Shown here: positions 11,538-23,824 of the stretch, in pieces | Position numbering within the stretch: position 1 is the stretch's first letter | How the letters are laid out: the number at the start of each line of letters is the position of its first letter | Assembly: GCF_000208745.1 (NCBI RefSeq) | Contig: NC_030858.1 | Coordinates: 31,384,171-31,448,170, forward strand | Source of the DNA: Theobroma cacao | Lineage: Eukaryota > Streptophyta > Magnoliopsida > Malvales > Malvaceae | Length of the DNA stretch: 64,000 nt | Direction: 5' to 3' | Made by a program: the position numbers and the translations under genes | The notes under the pieces: model-generated | Told to the model about the DNA's origin: nothing | Databases searched by the model: none | What the model saw: only the letters and a program-made list of their open reading frames with translations

Positions 11538-14500
11538 TTAGGTCTCTAAAGAAGCTCTGTCGTCCGGGCCGGCCAGCATGATCTGGCATTTGCAGAAAAA
11601 CAAAATCATTCAACAGAGGGAAAAACAGTGAAAGAAGAGAAAACTTCCAAGGTTTCTGCTCATATATATTGGGTGTATACAAACAGAATTTGGACAAACA
11701 CTTACATTGCAGTCAAAAGCAAATCTCCTGGCAAGCATAATGGCTGCATTTCTTTCTCTCTCTGATTCAAATGCTAATACAACTGAAAGCCCTTTCTTTG
11801 CTTGCCAAAACAATGCCTGGGCAGCAGCATTTCCACCTCCTCTAACTCCACACAGCTAAACCATAATCACAAAGTATAAGAAATAACCAACCCAAGACAG
11901 TAAACACATTGGATATATCAGAAATACCATGTTCAATATCAATCTGTTATTATTTAAATAAATGTGTGATTCTTAGAAGTATGAGAGAGAGCATTATCCA
12001 CATGTTCGCATGCAGACCTCATTCTATGCCCTTTCCCTTTCCTTCTTTCAGTGCTTAGTTTGTACAAATTCTTCTAAAACAATATCAGATAAAAGAAATG
12101 CCAAAAAGGAAAAAATGTGCAGGATATACGCAAAACTAGTCAAAATCCACAAAATTCCTCTTTTCCCCCTTTTACCATTAGAAAACATCAAAGCACTTTT
12201 CATTAATGAGAAACTTTGCATGCCCTAATACCTGCATTACGGTGGAATAATATTCTTTAGCAATTGCCGTCTTTCCTTTGCAAAGTTTCATCCTCATCTT
12301 TCCCACATGTAGTACATGAATAGATTCTGATGGATGATCTGCACCATTCATCTGGGTAACAACCACCTACAAAATAATGAGTAATAATATAATATTAGAT
12401 GCCAATAAAAAGAAATAAGTGGTTAAAACCATTACAGAAGATACTAGAAACTTATTAGCCATCCATGTGTACAGGGATACATTAGAAGCCAAAACGAAGA
12501 AATAAGTAGCAGATACAATATATTCTCAACGTTTCCAACTGCATCTCAACCCAGTAAAACATTCATGAGACGAAAATAAGTCAATCAAACATGTCCTACA
12601 CAGCTTTAAAACCTATTCAGCATTTAACTTTTTGACCAAAACCAGGTGCTGTCAGACATGTATGAAACGAGTGCTAGCAAGATTGTAGTGCCCATTTGAT
12701 CAAGGAGCAGTAGGGTAACAGCAAGCAAGTTCAACTTTATTGGTAACCAAGCAACAAACATTTGCATCAGAAAAATGCTAACAGGAAGTTCTGCTTGGTA
12801 CATGTATTGTTAAGATTCTAGCAAGGATAAGGGAAAAATTTAAGATCTTCAATGGCCTAATGAGCAGCAACAAGATAAGAGACTACTCATAGAACGTTGC
12901 GACATCCAGATCAAGAAAATAAACAGAGAAGAAATCATTTCTCTATGCAACCACCGTTAATGAGATTGAAATCGCATCACATCTTAATTACAAAGAAAAG
13001 TCAAGTCAGAGTGGAAACTTAGAATTCTCTGCTCTGAATTATAAATTTTACCAAACATAAAAATGTTCAATTAGCCATATATAGGTGAATTTTTGGACGT
13101 AGGACAACATACATTGAATTCAACATCATGTTTCCGCACAAGTGCCTCCACATAGTTTCCCAAACCAGCAGCTGCTCTCACAAACAAAAAAACAAAGGTT
13201 ATAAAATTTCAATAAATAATGAGAAATAGAAATTTCAAAAATTCATAAGTAAATAAAAAATAGGCATAAAAACATCAGCATAGCAAACCTGGATCAATAG
13301 CACCAGTAGTTTTCAAAATGATTTTCTGGCCATCATAAATAATCTCAGCCTGCAGAATTCGACCAACATCAAAAGGCTCTGGAGCATAAACTGATTTGCT
13401 AGCACCTGGAAAAAGCAAGGCAGATGAACAAAATCAGATCCCAAAAGGAAAGAGAATATTTGTTGCTCACAAGAGTCAAGTATTAGCATCTTGATCTGAA
13501 TAATGCTTATTTCATTTCCTAGTAGCTTTTTTCTTTTTTGGTTACAAATAACTACTTTTAACCAAAACTAGCCTGCCAAAGAAAATATGCCAGAGAAAAA
13601 GAAGTGTGTCTACTTCATCAATGCCAAGTAACATTGTCTTTAACTTATTAGTCAATTCATCCATACCATAGTTTCTTTCTCCTACAATTGGCTGTACCGT
13701 AGTAATCAGTTAACACACTGTTTCAGTATAATGAATCCCGTATGTTCAACTGTTTAGTCTGCTTACCTCTAAAACATGCCACTTATACCAAGTTTAGCTG
13801 AGTTCATTCAAATTTTCCAGGAAAAAGAGGATAAGCAAACCCTGCATTGGTGCTTCTCTCTTCTTAAATTATCCACCATATTCCTAAAATATTTCAACTT
13901 AAATGTTCTGTGATACTTTTACTACAAATGTTTATGCCAAGCATGAACCTCTTAAGGTAGTTCACTTAGAAAACAAATCTTCAGATAAGAGTTCAAGCTA
14001 CAATTATTCAATAGAAAAACAAGGTCAAAAGCCCATAATTTTTAATAGGTCTCAGATCACTAACATGTTGATCTAACAACACTTTAAGTGTGCTTCTTTC
14101 TAGCATCTAACTAGTCATGGAGTTAAAGGCATTGGAAAAACTTGGCAAACTTCAAGCTGTAGATTCAAAACTTTCATCAAAATTGGATCCAAAGCTGTTC
14201 AAAAACAGCCACATTATAAAATCTTTTTTAAATATACTATGGTTCTCACAAGACTCATTTATGTGAGAAGTATATATGAACGCTAAGTCATTAATGCAAA
14301 TATCAATAAAACATCACATGAACATAGATAATGTCTAAACAATGACTTTGTAATCAAATTCTCTATATAGCTAACTTGACCCTAAACTCTAAAAGGCAGA
14401 AAGGATCTAGCCCTGAATTAAATCTAGCTAAATTTATTAAGCAATAGAAACCCAGTGCCTAAATGATTTGAACTAAAAAGTAGCACAGAATTAGCGATCA

Positions 14501-17500
14501 TAGCTAACTTCTGTTTACTTTAAAACAAAGAAAAAAAAAGTAAAATTTAAAGCAGCTATAACTATATTGCCTGCCAGGAAAACACACACACATATATTAA
14601 ATTGTGTTTACCGTAAATATATAGAATCCATGGGCTGAATGGACAATGTAAGCATAATCTTTGAAAGTTCACAATTACTGTATTAGGGGGACCAATTCAA
14701 TTGATTTGAATATGACAACTATTAAATTTTCAATATCATATATTAACATGCTATCCCATTTAATAATATTTGCATTTCAGACCACTTAATGGGATACTTG
14801 AACATGAGTAATACACATTTTGCATGCTTAACCTCATAAATTAACATGCTATTCCATTTGATAACATTTGCATTTCAGACAACTTAATGGGATACTTGAA
14901 CATGGGCAATAAACATTTTGGATGCTTAACCTCCAACCTTAATTAACAAACTAACAAAATTATATTTATCTACAGCCACAATGATGTTTAGCTTTAAGGC
15001 AAAGGAAGTGTTAACCAACAATGGGCTGACAAGTAATGAAATACTGCTTGATGGGAATAATCATGATTTAAACATATTAACTAACAAGAATCAGCATAAG
15101 AAAGCAAATACAAATGCTAATCTGCGTGTTATGACATTAATATTTTCTTACATCAAGAAACCCGGTTTACCAACCACCACCTAATCTTAAACATAAAGAG
15201 GATAGAATCAATGCCTATCTTACCTGATATAAGCTCCTTTTTGCCACCTTCAGATGAAATACGATACCACTGAATTGAACATCTGGAAAGTTCCGGAGCA
15301 AAATCAGAGCAAGGTTTAATCCGAAAATATGAACCCAAAGTTTCAGCACCATCTAATTCATATAAATGAGATAAATTTTCCTCAACTCTCTTGCTTCTTG
15401 CTAGCTGCAAAAATCAGTTAAGGAAAGCAAAAGGTTAAAGAAGTCACTGATCAACACAAACAATAGAACTATACTAATATGCAGCAGTGCATGTCCAAGC
15501 AAATGCCTATGCGAAGAAAGTATCAGAGCAGTTAAATTGAAAATCCTTCAGAAAGAATACCAGTATACCACTGCAAACTAGAAAAAGAAATGGCACTCAG
15601 TATGTACTATTTCTCCTTGCGTATTTGAAATGAAATAAATAAAAGAGTTTTGCTAACAGATGCCCTAAGGAGTTTTAATGCACTACCAACTGCCACCAAT
15701 TTTCTTGGTAAAAGAAATTGAATGAAAGCTAATCATTCTCCTTAAAGACTTATTACCTTTTCTTACTATCTCCATAATTCCCTTAAGCATCTCTTTCTAT
15801 TTTTGTATATTCCACTTTTCTAGCCAAAAAAGCTATGCTGCAGAAGGACTGAAATAGCCTTTTCAAGCATCGCGTCCCTTCCCTCCCAAAAAGGCATGCC
15901 CATTCACATTTTGCTGATTTCCTATTTCTTTGCTCCTTGGATAGTTCAATTACCTTCAAAGGTGGTTTACCGAAACAATAGCAAAAACAATCTCTCTTTT
16001 AACTTCTCCATGTTTTTTTATCAATTCAATCTTTTCCAATTGTGAAACCACATCTCTCTGCAAAATTTTGATAGAAAACAAAAACCTCGTATTCACTAAG
16101 AAAGCATCGGCTAACAAAAGGTTCAAGCTCGATCTCTATTAAATTTTAATCAACTTGTCCATTTTCTTCTATTACTATAGGAATATCTAGAGCTTCATTA
16201 AGTGATTATGTGACTTCAATAATATTTGGAGACTCATTCAAATCAAATTCTCTTCATTCAAATTTTTCAAAATATTTTTCATCATTGAGAAATTCATTTA
16301 GAGTCAAAACTTTTTCCTTTTGTACTTGAGACATTTCTCCTTCATTCGAGATTGAACTACCATTAGGAAAGAAAAAAAAATTATTCTAACAATGTTAAAC
16401 ATGTAATACTAAGGAAAATTCTCCATAATACCCTTTAGCATCTTTCCCTATTGTTTATATCTCTTCCACTTTTCCAACCAAAAAAGCTAAGCCGCAAAAA
16501 GAGCGAAATAGACTTTTCAAGCATATACCTCCCTCCCAGAAAGACACTCCAAAGAGCTAGTAGTAAAGATGGAGATACTCATATAGCCTCTATATACTTT
16601 AGTATAGTACAAAATATTCAGACCTTCGTGTATATACCATCTTACCTGCTTCTTCTCCCAATGTTATTGGCATTACATATTCAGTGAATATGATTTTTAA
16701 AGTAAACCAAATTGCTTAAAGGGTAACACTTTCTCTTTATTTTATATTTTATCTTCTGAATCTTTTTTTTTTTAACATGTTTAACATAACTATTCCTAGA
16801 AATATAATTTTATTTGTTGTTTGCAAGGATGTTATTATGTGTTAGAATAATTTGCTATATAATTCTTCTTACATGTTTAACATTGTTAGAACAATTTTCT
16901 TTCTTTTTTAATAGTAGTTAATCTCAGATGAATGAAGAAATGTCTCAAAGTACAAAAGTAAAAAGTTTTGACTTTAATGAATTTCCCAATGACAAAAAAT
17001 ATCATGAAAATTTTGAAGAAAGAGAATTTGGTTTAAAAAAGTCACCAAAACTTATTGAAGTCATATCATCACCTAATGAAGGTCTAGAGCTTCCTATAGG
17101 AATATAAACAAATGGACAAATTGATGAAAAGCTTGAACCTTTTGTTGGCCAATGCTTTCTTAGTGAAGAATAAGCTTAGTTTTCTATCAAAAGTTTGCAA
17201 AGAGATATGATTTCTCAATTAGAAAGATCAAATTGATAATTAAAAGAAGAGATTTTTTTTTTTCCATTGTTATGGTAGACCACTTTAAAAGTAATTGAAC
17301 TACCCAAGGAGCAAAGAAATAGGAAATCAGCAAAATGTGAATGGTGTGTCATTTTAAGAGGGAATAGAGACAATGCGTAAAAAGGTTATTTCAGTCTTTT
17401 TGCAGCTTAGCTTTTTAAGCTGGAAAAGTGACAGACACAAAAGAGGAAAAAATGCTTAAGGGTATTATGGAGAAAGTAAGAAAAGGTATAAAGCTTTTAA

Positions 17501-20500
17501 GGAGAACCGTTAGCCTTCATGTAACTCTCCTTTTGACCAAGAAAATTGGTGGCAATTAGTAGTGCATTAAAGCTCCTTAACAGGTGCCCTAAGGGCACCC
17601 TTTAGCAAATCCCTAACTAAAATTGGTTCAAATATTTGAAATATGCATCAGAACCCAAACATATGAAGCCTTCAATATATTGAAACGACAAGAATTACAG
17701 ATCCATGCATTATCCCAAAAATGCATAGACTTTGCTCACTTTTCAATTTCAAACAATATTCCCACAACAAATTAAATACCAATATGCAAAATTGAATGGA
17801 AAGGGAAAAGAAATGTAAAAATTTGTAGCTCAACATTGTACAAAGAATCTTTGGAAAATCCAAGAAGATGCTAAAAATCTATGAACATTAATTCAGCTAT
17901 CGCAACAAGAATGGCTGAAAGAAACTTATTAATAAAATCTACAGAACTAAAAGGTGAAAGCCAAACCTCCTTTTGAAGCAGTATGGAATGCTTAGACTTC
18001 TCTGCAAGTTGAATCCTTAATGCTCGAAGTTCATGTTCCATGTCCATGACCTGCAAATTGATATTAGTTGAACTCATCTACTGTTTCAATTGCAAATTGT
18101 CATGCTGCAAAAGCATACATACTTTAGACGATGTAGAAGCATATATTAACATAACAGACTTGCTAAGATTTGCGTTTTTGTGCAAACAACCTCAATATTA
18201 AACAAGCCCATCCATTGCTTGATTCATTTTGGAGCCAAAAACAAGCCATTATTAAATTACAAAACTCTATGCAAGAGACCAAACAGGAAACTCAAAAACA
18301 CAACATTTCAACCTAATACTTTTATTAATATAGACCCAAAGGGTATCCTGAGAATCTGCTCTCCCTAGAAAGTAGGACTCCAATATACATGATCAAGTCA
18401 AATTGCATCATTTAAAACTATGCATCCAACTCCATTGTTTCCTCACCCTAGCTGTGGAGGAATGCCACAGAAGAAAGAGGGTATTCTAGCAGTCATTTTC
18501 ATGTTCAGAAGAACAATATTCATCACTAGCAAGTCCATTTCCTTTTTCTTTTATTTTTTTTGTTTGGAGAGGAGGAAGAGGGGGCCATGGCCATATTAAG
18601 CTTGCTTTCTGGTGATCATATCTTTAAAAGGCAGACTTGCCCTTTTTTTTTCTTGAGAAGAATGGTGTTCGTTACACAAGTCCATTTCTTTTTTCTTTTA
18701 TTGCTTCATTTGAACAGGAAGAGGGAATCACATCACATTAAGACTTACTTTCGGTAATCAGATCTTTAAATAAGAACAGTAAGAGCAGCAACAACAAAAA
18801 CCTCAACTAATATAAGTACACTAGCATAGCCCAGACAAGCACACATTTGAATTATATTTAAAAGATAAAAAGAGATATGCATCAACCATGCACATTCTAA
18901 CAAACAACTTCATCTTGTATTTAGTGCTATTTTCACTTGTAATTTATTTCTTTTCATCTTTACAGATAGATTTTTCCCCTTAAAAAAATAAGAATTAACA
19001 GACTTAACTCTTAAGCTATAATATACCTCAAAAGATTAGAGTTACGCAACAGGGACTGAACAGAAAATCACATCAACCCCTGTAAACCATTCTGACCTCC
19101 AGAGAGATGGTGAAACTACTCCAAAAATATTGTTGTATGTCTTTAAAAAATACAATTGGAGCAAAAATATGCTAACTTCCTAGCAGTTTATATAAGATTA
19201 TGAGCTTTTCAGGCTAATTGATCATGAATTCCCAAAACATCCAACTTGCATCATGTAAGAAAACAAACCAATTTTCATGGATAAGAAAATAGAGACAGCA
19301 GCATGCTATAAGCCTATCAGGGACTTAAAATAATTTACAGGAATATTTTTGTACTTATGATGAAAAAAAAAATTCACATCGCAGATCAGAGATAAACCTT
19401 GCTTGGTTGGTGCAGCATTTTGATCCGTCTTGCCTCTTGAACCTCCTTCATTAATTCTTCCAGGTCCTAAAATCCAAGCAAAATAATTTTTCTTAAAGAA
19501 AAAAATTAAAAAATATAGATAAAATTGCCACAATAAAAATGTAGAAAGTAGAAACTGCTATGGTGAACATGAGAGCCTCACAGAGGAACAGTATACATAT
19601 GAAATTTGTATAGAAAAATTAATAATAAAATTAAGTTATGTCTAAGCATTAAGCATTTTTCACAGTTAATGCAATGTGGAAAGAGAGAGAATATCAATAT
19701 AAAGCTAGATGCATTTAGCTGGTAGATTGTCAACAATGCAATTTCCCATAACAAAACTCTGAAAGTCAATAAACAGAATACAGAAAAAACAAAAACCTGT
19801 TTGCCTGAAGCTCGAGACATTTGTTCATGTTCCTGAAGGGCCTCTTCCACTCTCTGAACTGCTGCTCTTGCACTCTCAATTTCAACACGAGCAAAAGCTC
19901 TTTCCTCATCAACAAGTTTCTTTGCATCTTCAGAAGCCTTTGAAAGACACAAATATGCAAAAGTAAAGTTGTAACATAGATATTAGTATACTCTAGGCTT
20001 CAAAGTAGAGAAAAGAACAAAAATATTAATCAAGCAAATAATTTAAGGATCCAGGCCCAACATAGCTAGATTACTCCCAGTAAATTATCAGAGTAGCCTT
20101 CCTTTTAAAATGCTACAGGTTGTTCAGGGTCAGTGAATGTTTGGTTTTCTTTTCTGTCTTTCATTCTTAAAACAAATTTTCGAAACAAAACAGGATCTAG
20201 TTAGGCGCCTTTATTCTCAGGTATAACTACATTTGAATAGCTTAAACTGAAAAACTAAAATGAAAGCATGTGAAAACAGATAAAAACATTTTTGAGAGCA
20301 TGGGGTGGCCTGAGAACAATTCTATTTAAAACTGTTGCCATAGGAAAAACATTAGGTTTTGAGAATGAAAAATTGTTTCCGAAAAAAAGAATCAAACCCC
20401 AGCCTTCCCTAGAAAACAGATTTGATAACGAGGGATTGTGATGTATTACTTATTAGAAACATAAACATTTTAGAACCAAGAAAGTAAGTCCTTTCATCCC

Positions 20501-22984
20501 TTGCCTATATGAGGCTTAATAATTAGGAAAAAGCAGGCAAGGAAAATAAAAGTCTGGCCAGTATAATAAGAAAGCAGCAAACTGAGCATTTATACCACCA
20601 TCATATCAGTGAATATACAAATTTAAAAGGAGGAGAAAAAAGATTAAAGTTCTGGCAGGTGTCATAAAAACAAGTGCTCTAAAATAATGCCGCACTTTTA
20701 AAATGATCAAATTTTACTATGATTAGAAAAAGAAAGACAACCGTTCCTCAACTATTTTCTTATTCAAAACATTACTAGAATATCCTCACACTGCAATTCC
20801 AAAATATACAAGGGAACTTCAGAAAACCATAACCTACGTCACCCCAGCCAAAACATCACTACTTCAATAAAGAAAAAGGCATTCTTCCACTGAAAATAAT
20901 AACTGACCAAAAGGCCCCTGTCCTATTCAGCCAAAATAATCTGTAAAGGTACCTTAACAAGAAATTCTAAAAGCTCAGGAGAAAAGACTGTAAAAAATCA
21001 CTGGCTCAGTGAAGATAATACATTCGGACTTTCTAAATGTTAATCAAAACAATGTATAAGCTATTACAGTAAATCTCAAACCAAAAACACACTTATGGAA
21101 GCACCACATATATATATAACCTATAATGCATTTAATTGTTCAGCATTTTCAGATATATTGATGCTACAAATATACATCACCAAACAAACTTATTGTGAAA
21201 TCCAGAAAAAGGGATGACACATCATCCAGCATTAATCATAAGTTATATTACCTGCTTAAGGAAATTTGCTAGTTTCTTCACTTCTGCCTTTTCTTGAATC
21301 AACTCTCCTTCTCTTTGAGTCAGTTGAACTGCCAAAGCTTCCACCTGGGGAAGCAACCATAATTCAAATGTTATTATTGCCTCACTTGAAAGTTAGCAGG
21401 CAATATACATTAACCAAGAATCCAGATAGATAATTCTAGATGAAACACTGCAAAGGAGAAAAGATATAACCCAGGGATCAAAAGAAACATCATTGACGGA
21501 TTTTTTTTCCTTTTGTTTTTTCTCTTTATCCATTTCTTTTCCACCCAAAAGCTGGGGGAAAGACATTCTCAAAGCTAATATATTCAAACAAAATGAACAG
21601 TTTTGTCCCAGAAAAGTTGGCTTCATAACTAACCATGCTATAAATGATAACAATAAGACTTACAATATTATTACATAAGGCAGAAGACCAACATGCCATG
21701 TTATTTCTAAAACCAAATCCTTCCTTACTAGAAGGCAGGGATGTATACAGCATATCATATTTAAGGGCAAATTAAACTGCTTCCCTAGCACTTTACCAAT
21801 GATTACAGTATGGAACAATTGACACAACAATAATATCATCCATGCACCAAAAAGTGCCAACTGAGGCAACAATAGGCAATCATGCCCTTAAAGTTACGGC
21901 ATACATTTTCTCCTCATCCTTCACCGTGAAAATTAGTTCTCTATGCACCAAGATTAATAGAAAAGTTTTATTAAAGTAAAACCCTAGCAATGCATTTTAA
22001 ATAGCATTTTACTTTCAAAACTATACTAAATAGGTCTGGCATATCACTGCTGTAGGTAATAAATTCAATGGTAGAAGCAAAATGTAGAGCGCTAACCATG
22101 GCAATAGCTTCCGCTACATCATCCTTGTTTCTTCCAGCCACACGTCCTTTTAAAGATTCCAGGGCATCTCTAAGCTTCTTCAAAAGGACATGTTTCTCCA
22201 GTGAAGCTGCCTCTCTGAGTCTAGCCTGAATCCAATAAATGACTAGCTTAAAATTTGTTTACAAGACAATACCGTATTGGTTACAAATTAATAATAGTCG
22301 TGATGCTTCTCAATTGCGAACAGAAACAACAGAGAAAAATAGAAGAATCATTCGCATGAACAGACTACTCACTAACCCAACCTATTTCTTCAATCCAGTA
22401 ATTCTCCTCCAAGATGCATAAACAAAATGATAACAAACCATAATGAAAAATTTAGTATTCAATTAATCTGAATGCCACTTACTCACATAACTGGGCTACT
22501 GCTGCTAACCTTTTATTATCAAATTAAAATAAAAAGCAACTTATAACTTATAAGTAGTTTGCATCAAACTATCTTCAATTCCTAGGATTCTTCATAAGGC
22601 TAAATAAGCCAATCTAATTTTAGGGAATTTAAAGAAATGTCTTTAGCAATCTTTCTAAAAAAACCGCAACGCATAAATAAATGAACTTCAAATGAATTTG
22701 ACCTCTTCAGACAACTTAGCAGCAGCAGCTAAGCCCTTCTCGAATTTACTAGCAAGGTCACGAACAGAGAGGCGTTTCTGCTGCTCCAGTAACAGCGCGG
22801 TCTCACGCGCAACAACCTCCTTCATGGACAAAACTTTAGGATCTTCTTTGGCATCCAGAATCTGATTATTTGCCCCAATTTTGTAATTGGGGAACCGACT
22901 AGACGCAAATATTACATCAGCTGATACTGCTGGAACTGCTTCCTTTTGCATAGTATCACCAAATTCTCGACTTACCCTCGTCAT
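11538..22984 (-). CDS. SCAB1: SCAB1-type stomatal closure-related actin-binding protein
   Basis: Twelve exons on the minus strand: 22984-22703, 22225-22097, 21344-21252, 19937-19797, 19466-19398, 18050-17967, 15404-15224, 13405-13289, 13171-13113, 12366-12232, 11855-11706 and 11582-11538. They join in frame to 494 aa, close to the about 496 aa of Arabidopsis SCAB1, and the sequence is colinear throughout (starts MTRVSREFGD, ends DDRASLET). SCAB proteins bind, stabilise and bundle actin filaments and modulate actin rearrangement during stomatal closure. The N-terminal part (to about residue 140) covers the actin-binding region. Residues about 95-266 are rich in heptads and charged residues and form coiled coils. 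Residues about 280-490 correspond to the fused Ig-PH domain known for the family. All splice borders are GT-AG. Intron 6 contains a 1.97-kb transposon. Nothing suggests loss of function. Confidence 0.95.
14742..14937. repeat. 98-bp tandem duplication in SCAB1 intron 7
   Basis: Two adjacent copies of about 98 bp start at 14742 and 14840 with ATTAACATGCTAT and contain GCATTTCAGAC and TTAATGGGATACTTGAACAT. They differ at only a handful of positions, so the duplication is fairly young. It lies in the intron between exons 7 and 8 of the SCAB1-type gene. Confidence 0.85.
15645..17613. mobile_element. Foldback MULE-like element with FAR1-like arms, in SCAB1 intron 6
   Basis: The element is 1,969 bp, flanked by TAAATAAAA (15636-15644) and TAACTAAAA (17614-17622), a 9-bp duplication with one mismatch. 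Its ends are inverted: GAGTTTTGCTAACAGATGCC on the left and, reverse-complemented, GGGATTTGCTAAAGGGTGCC on the right. The inverted arms are long, about 0.75 kb (15645-16390 against about 16850-17613). On the + strand the right arm (16928-17400) reads as a broken N-terminal part of a FAR1/FRS-type protein: LEPFVGQCFLSEE, a later KRYDFSIRK and RNRKSAKC, with stops between. The left arm carries the same on the minus strand. Bases 16410-16540 repeat part of the left arm directly. FAR1/FHY3 proteins derive from MULE transposases, so this is a deleted relative. Confidence 0.82.
18530..18768. repeat. Imperfect direct duplication in SCAB1 intron 5
   Basis: CAAGTCCATTTC...CTTTTATT segments start at 18530 and again at 18677, each followed by GAGGAAGAGGG or ACAGGAAGAGGG, then TTAAG, CTTNCTTTC and GATCATATCTTTAAA or CAGATCTTTAAA. 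The offset is 147 bp. The copies have diverged with several indels. No function is evident. Confidence 0.7.
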
Positions 22985-23800
22985 TGTTCTGAAACTAAAC
23001 TCTGTCAGATCACCAAAAAGAGGGGGTTTATTTTTCGGGTGCTGAAAAAGGATTTTAAGTTAGAATAAAAGAATTAATTATTTAAATACAAAAAAAAACT
23101 GTAAACAGCTTAAACCAAAATGTGGGTCAGTATTAACCAACCTAAGCACTTCAATTAGGTATATTAATTATCTAAATTAGTTACCAAACATCTAACTCAA
23201 AAAAAAAAAAAAACAATTTGAATCAGATAATTTGTAGTTAGGTACGCTAAGCAGAAATAAAATAAAACAATGTTTTCACTCAATTTTTGCTAATATGAAC
23301 AAAAAAATTAAAAAATGAAGTATAGATCAAAATCAGAAAACTATCAGAAAATTCTCTAACGTCTAAACAAAATAAAATACCACAAGACAAACATGCAAAG
23401 CAGGGGGCATAAGAAAAGAAAATAAAAACAGATAGTGTTTGGTTATAGGAAACCCTAATTTAAGGGAAAAGAAAAAGGGAAAAGTAAACAATGAAGGGAA
23501 AAAAAGGGAGAATTGGAACTTACAGATCATGAAAAATATGTGAAAAAGAAAAAAGAAAAGGGAAAAATGGAATAGCAAAATGAGATTGTCGGATCAGCTA
23601 GGTTGCAATGGAAGGAAAGGTTTTGAATTATCTGAAGAAATTAATACAAATAGTTAAAGATGAAAAATAAAGAGAATATGCAGGAATTTTTTTTTTTTTT
23701 GGGTTGTTGTCCTGCTTTTTGAAAAGGGAAGGCAAAAAGAAGAGGAGAAGAGAAAGAAAAAGCCGCCCTCTGTGGACTGACGACTTCCTCTTTCCTTTTT
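22985..23800 (-). other. SCAB1 5' leader with probable untranslated-region intron
   Basis: Upstream of the start codon the minus strand shows a pyrimidine tract and acceptor (TTTTTCAG ending at 23042) and, further upstream, a perfect donor TCT|GTAAGT at 23523-23522. This implies a 482-bp intron (23042-23523) within the 5' untranslated region and a leader exon from about 23524 to about 23800. A leader intron of this kind often boosts expression in plants; that is inference. The leader exon is purine-rich on the minus strand in places and no TATA box was picked out. Confidence 0.6.
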
Positions 23801-23824
23801 TATGTTTAGTTTTTGTTTTCGTCA

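Noticed and set aside
16451..16687. 78-aa frame in the intron element
   Set aside because: It overlaps the direct copy of the arm and has no similarity to the FAR1-like frame of either arm.
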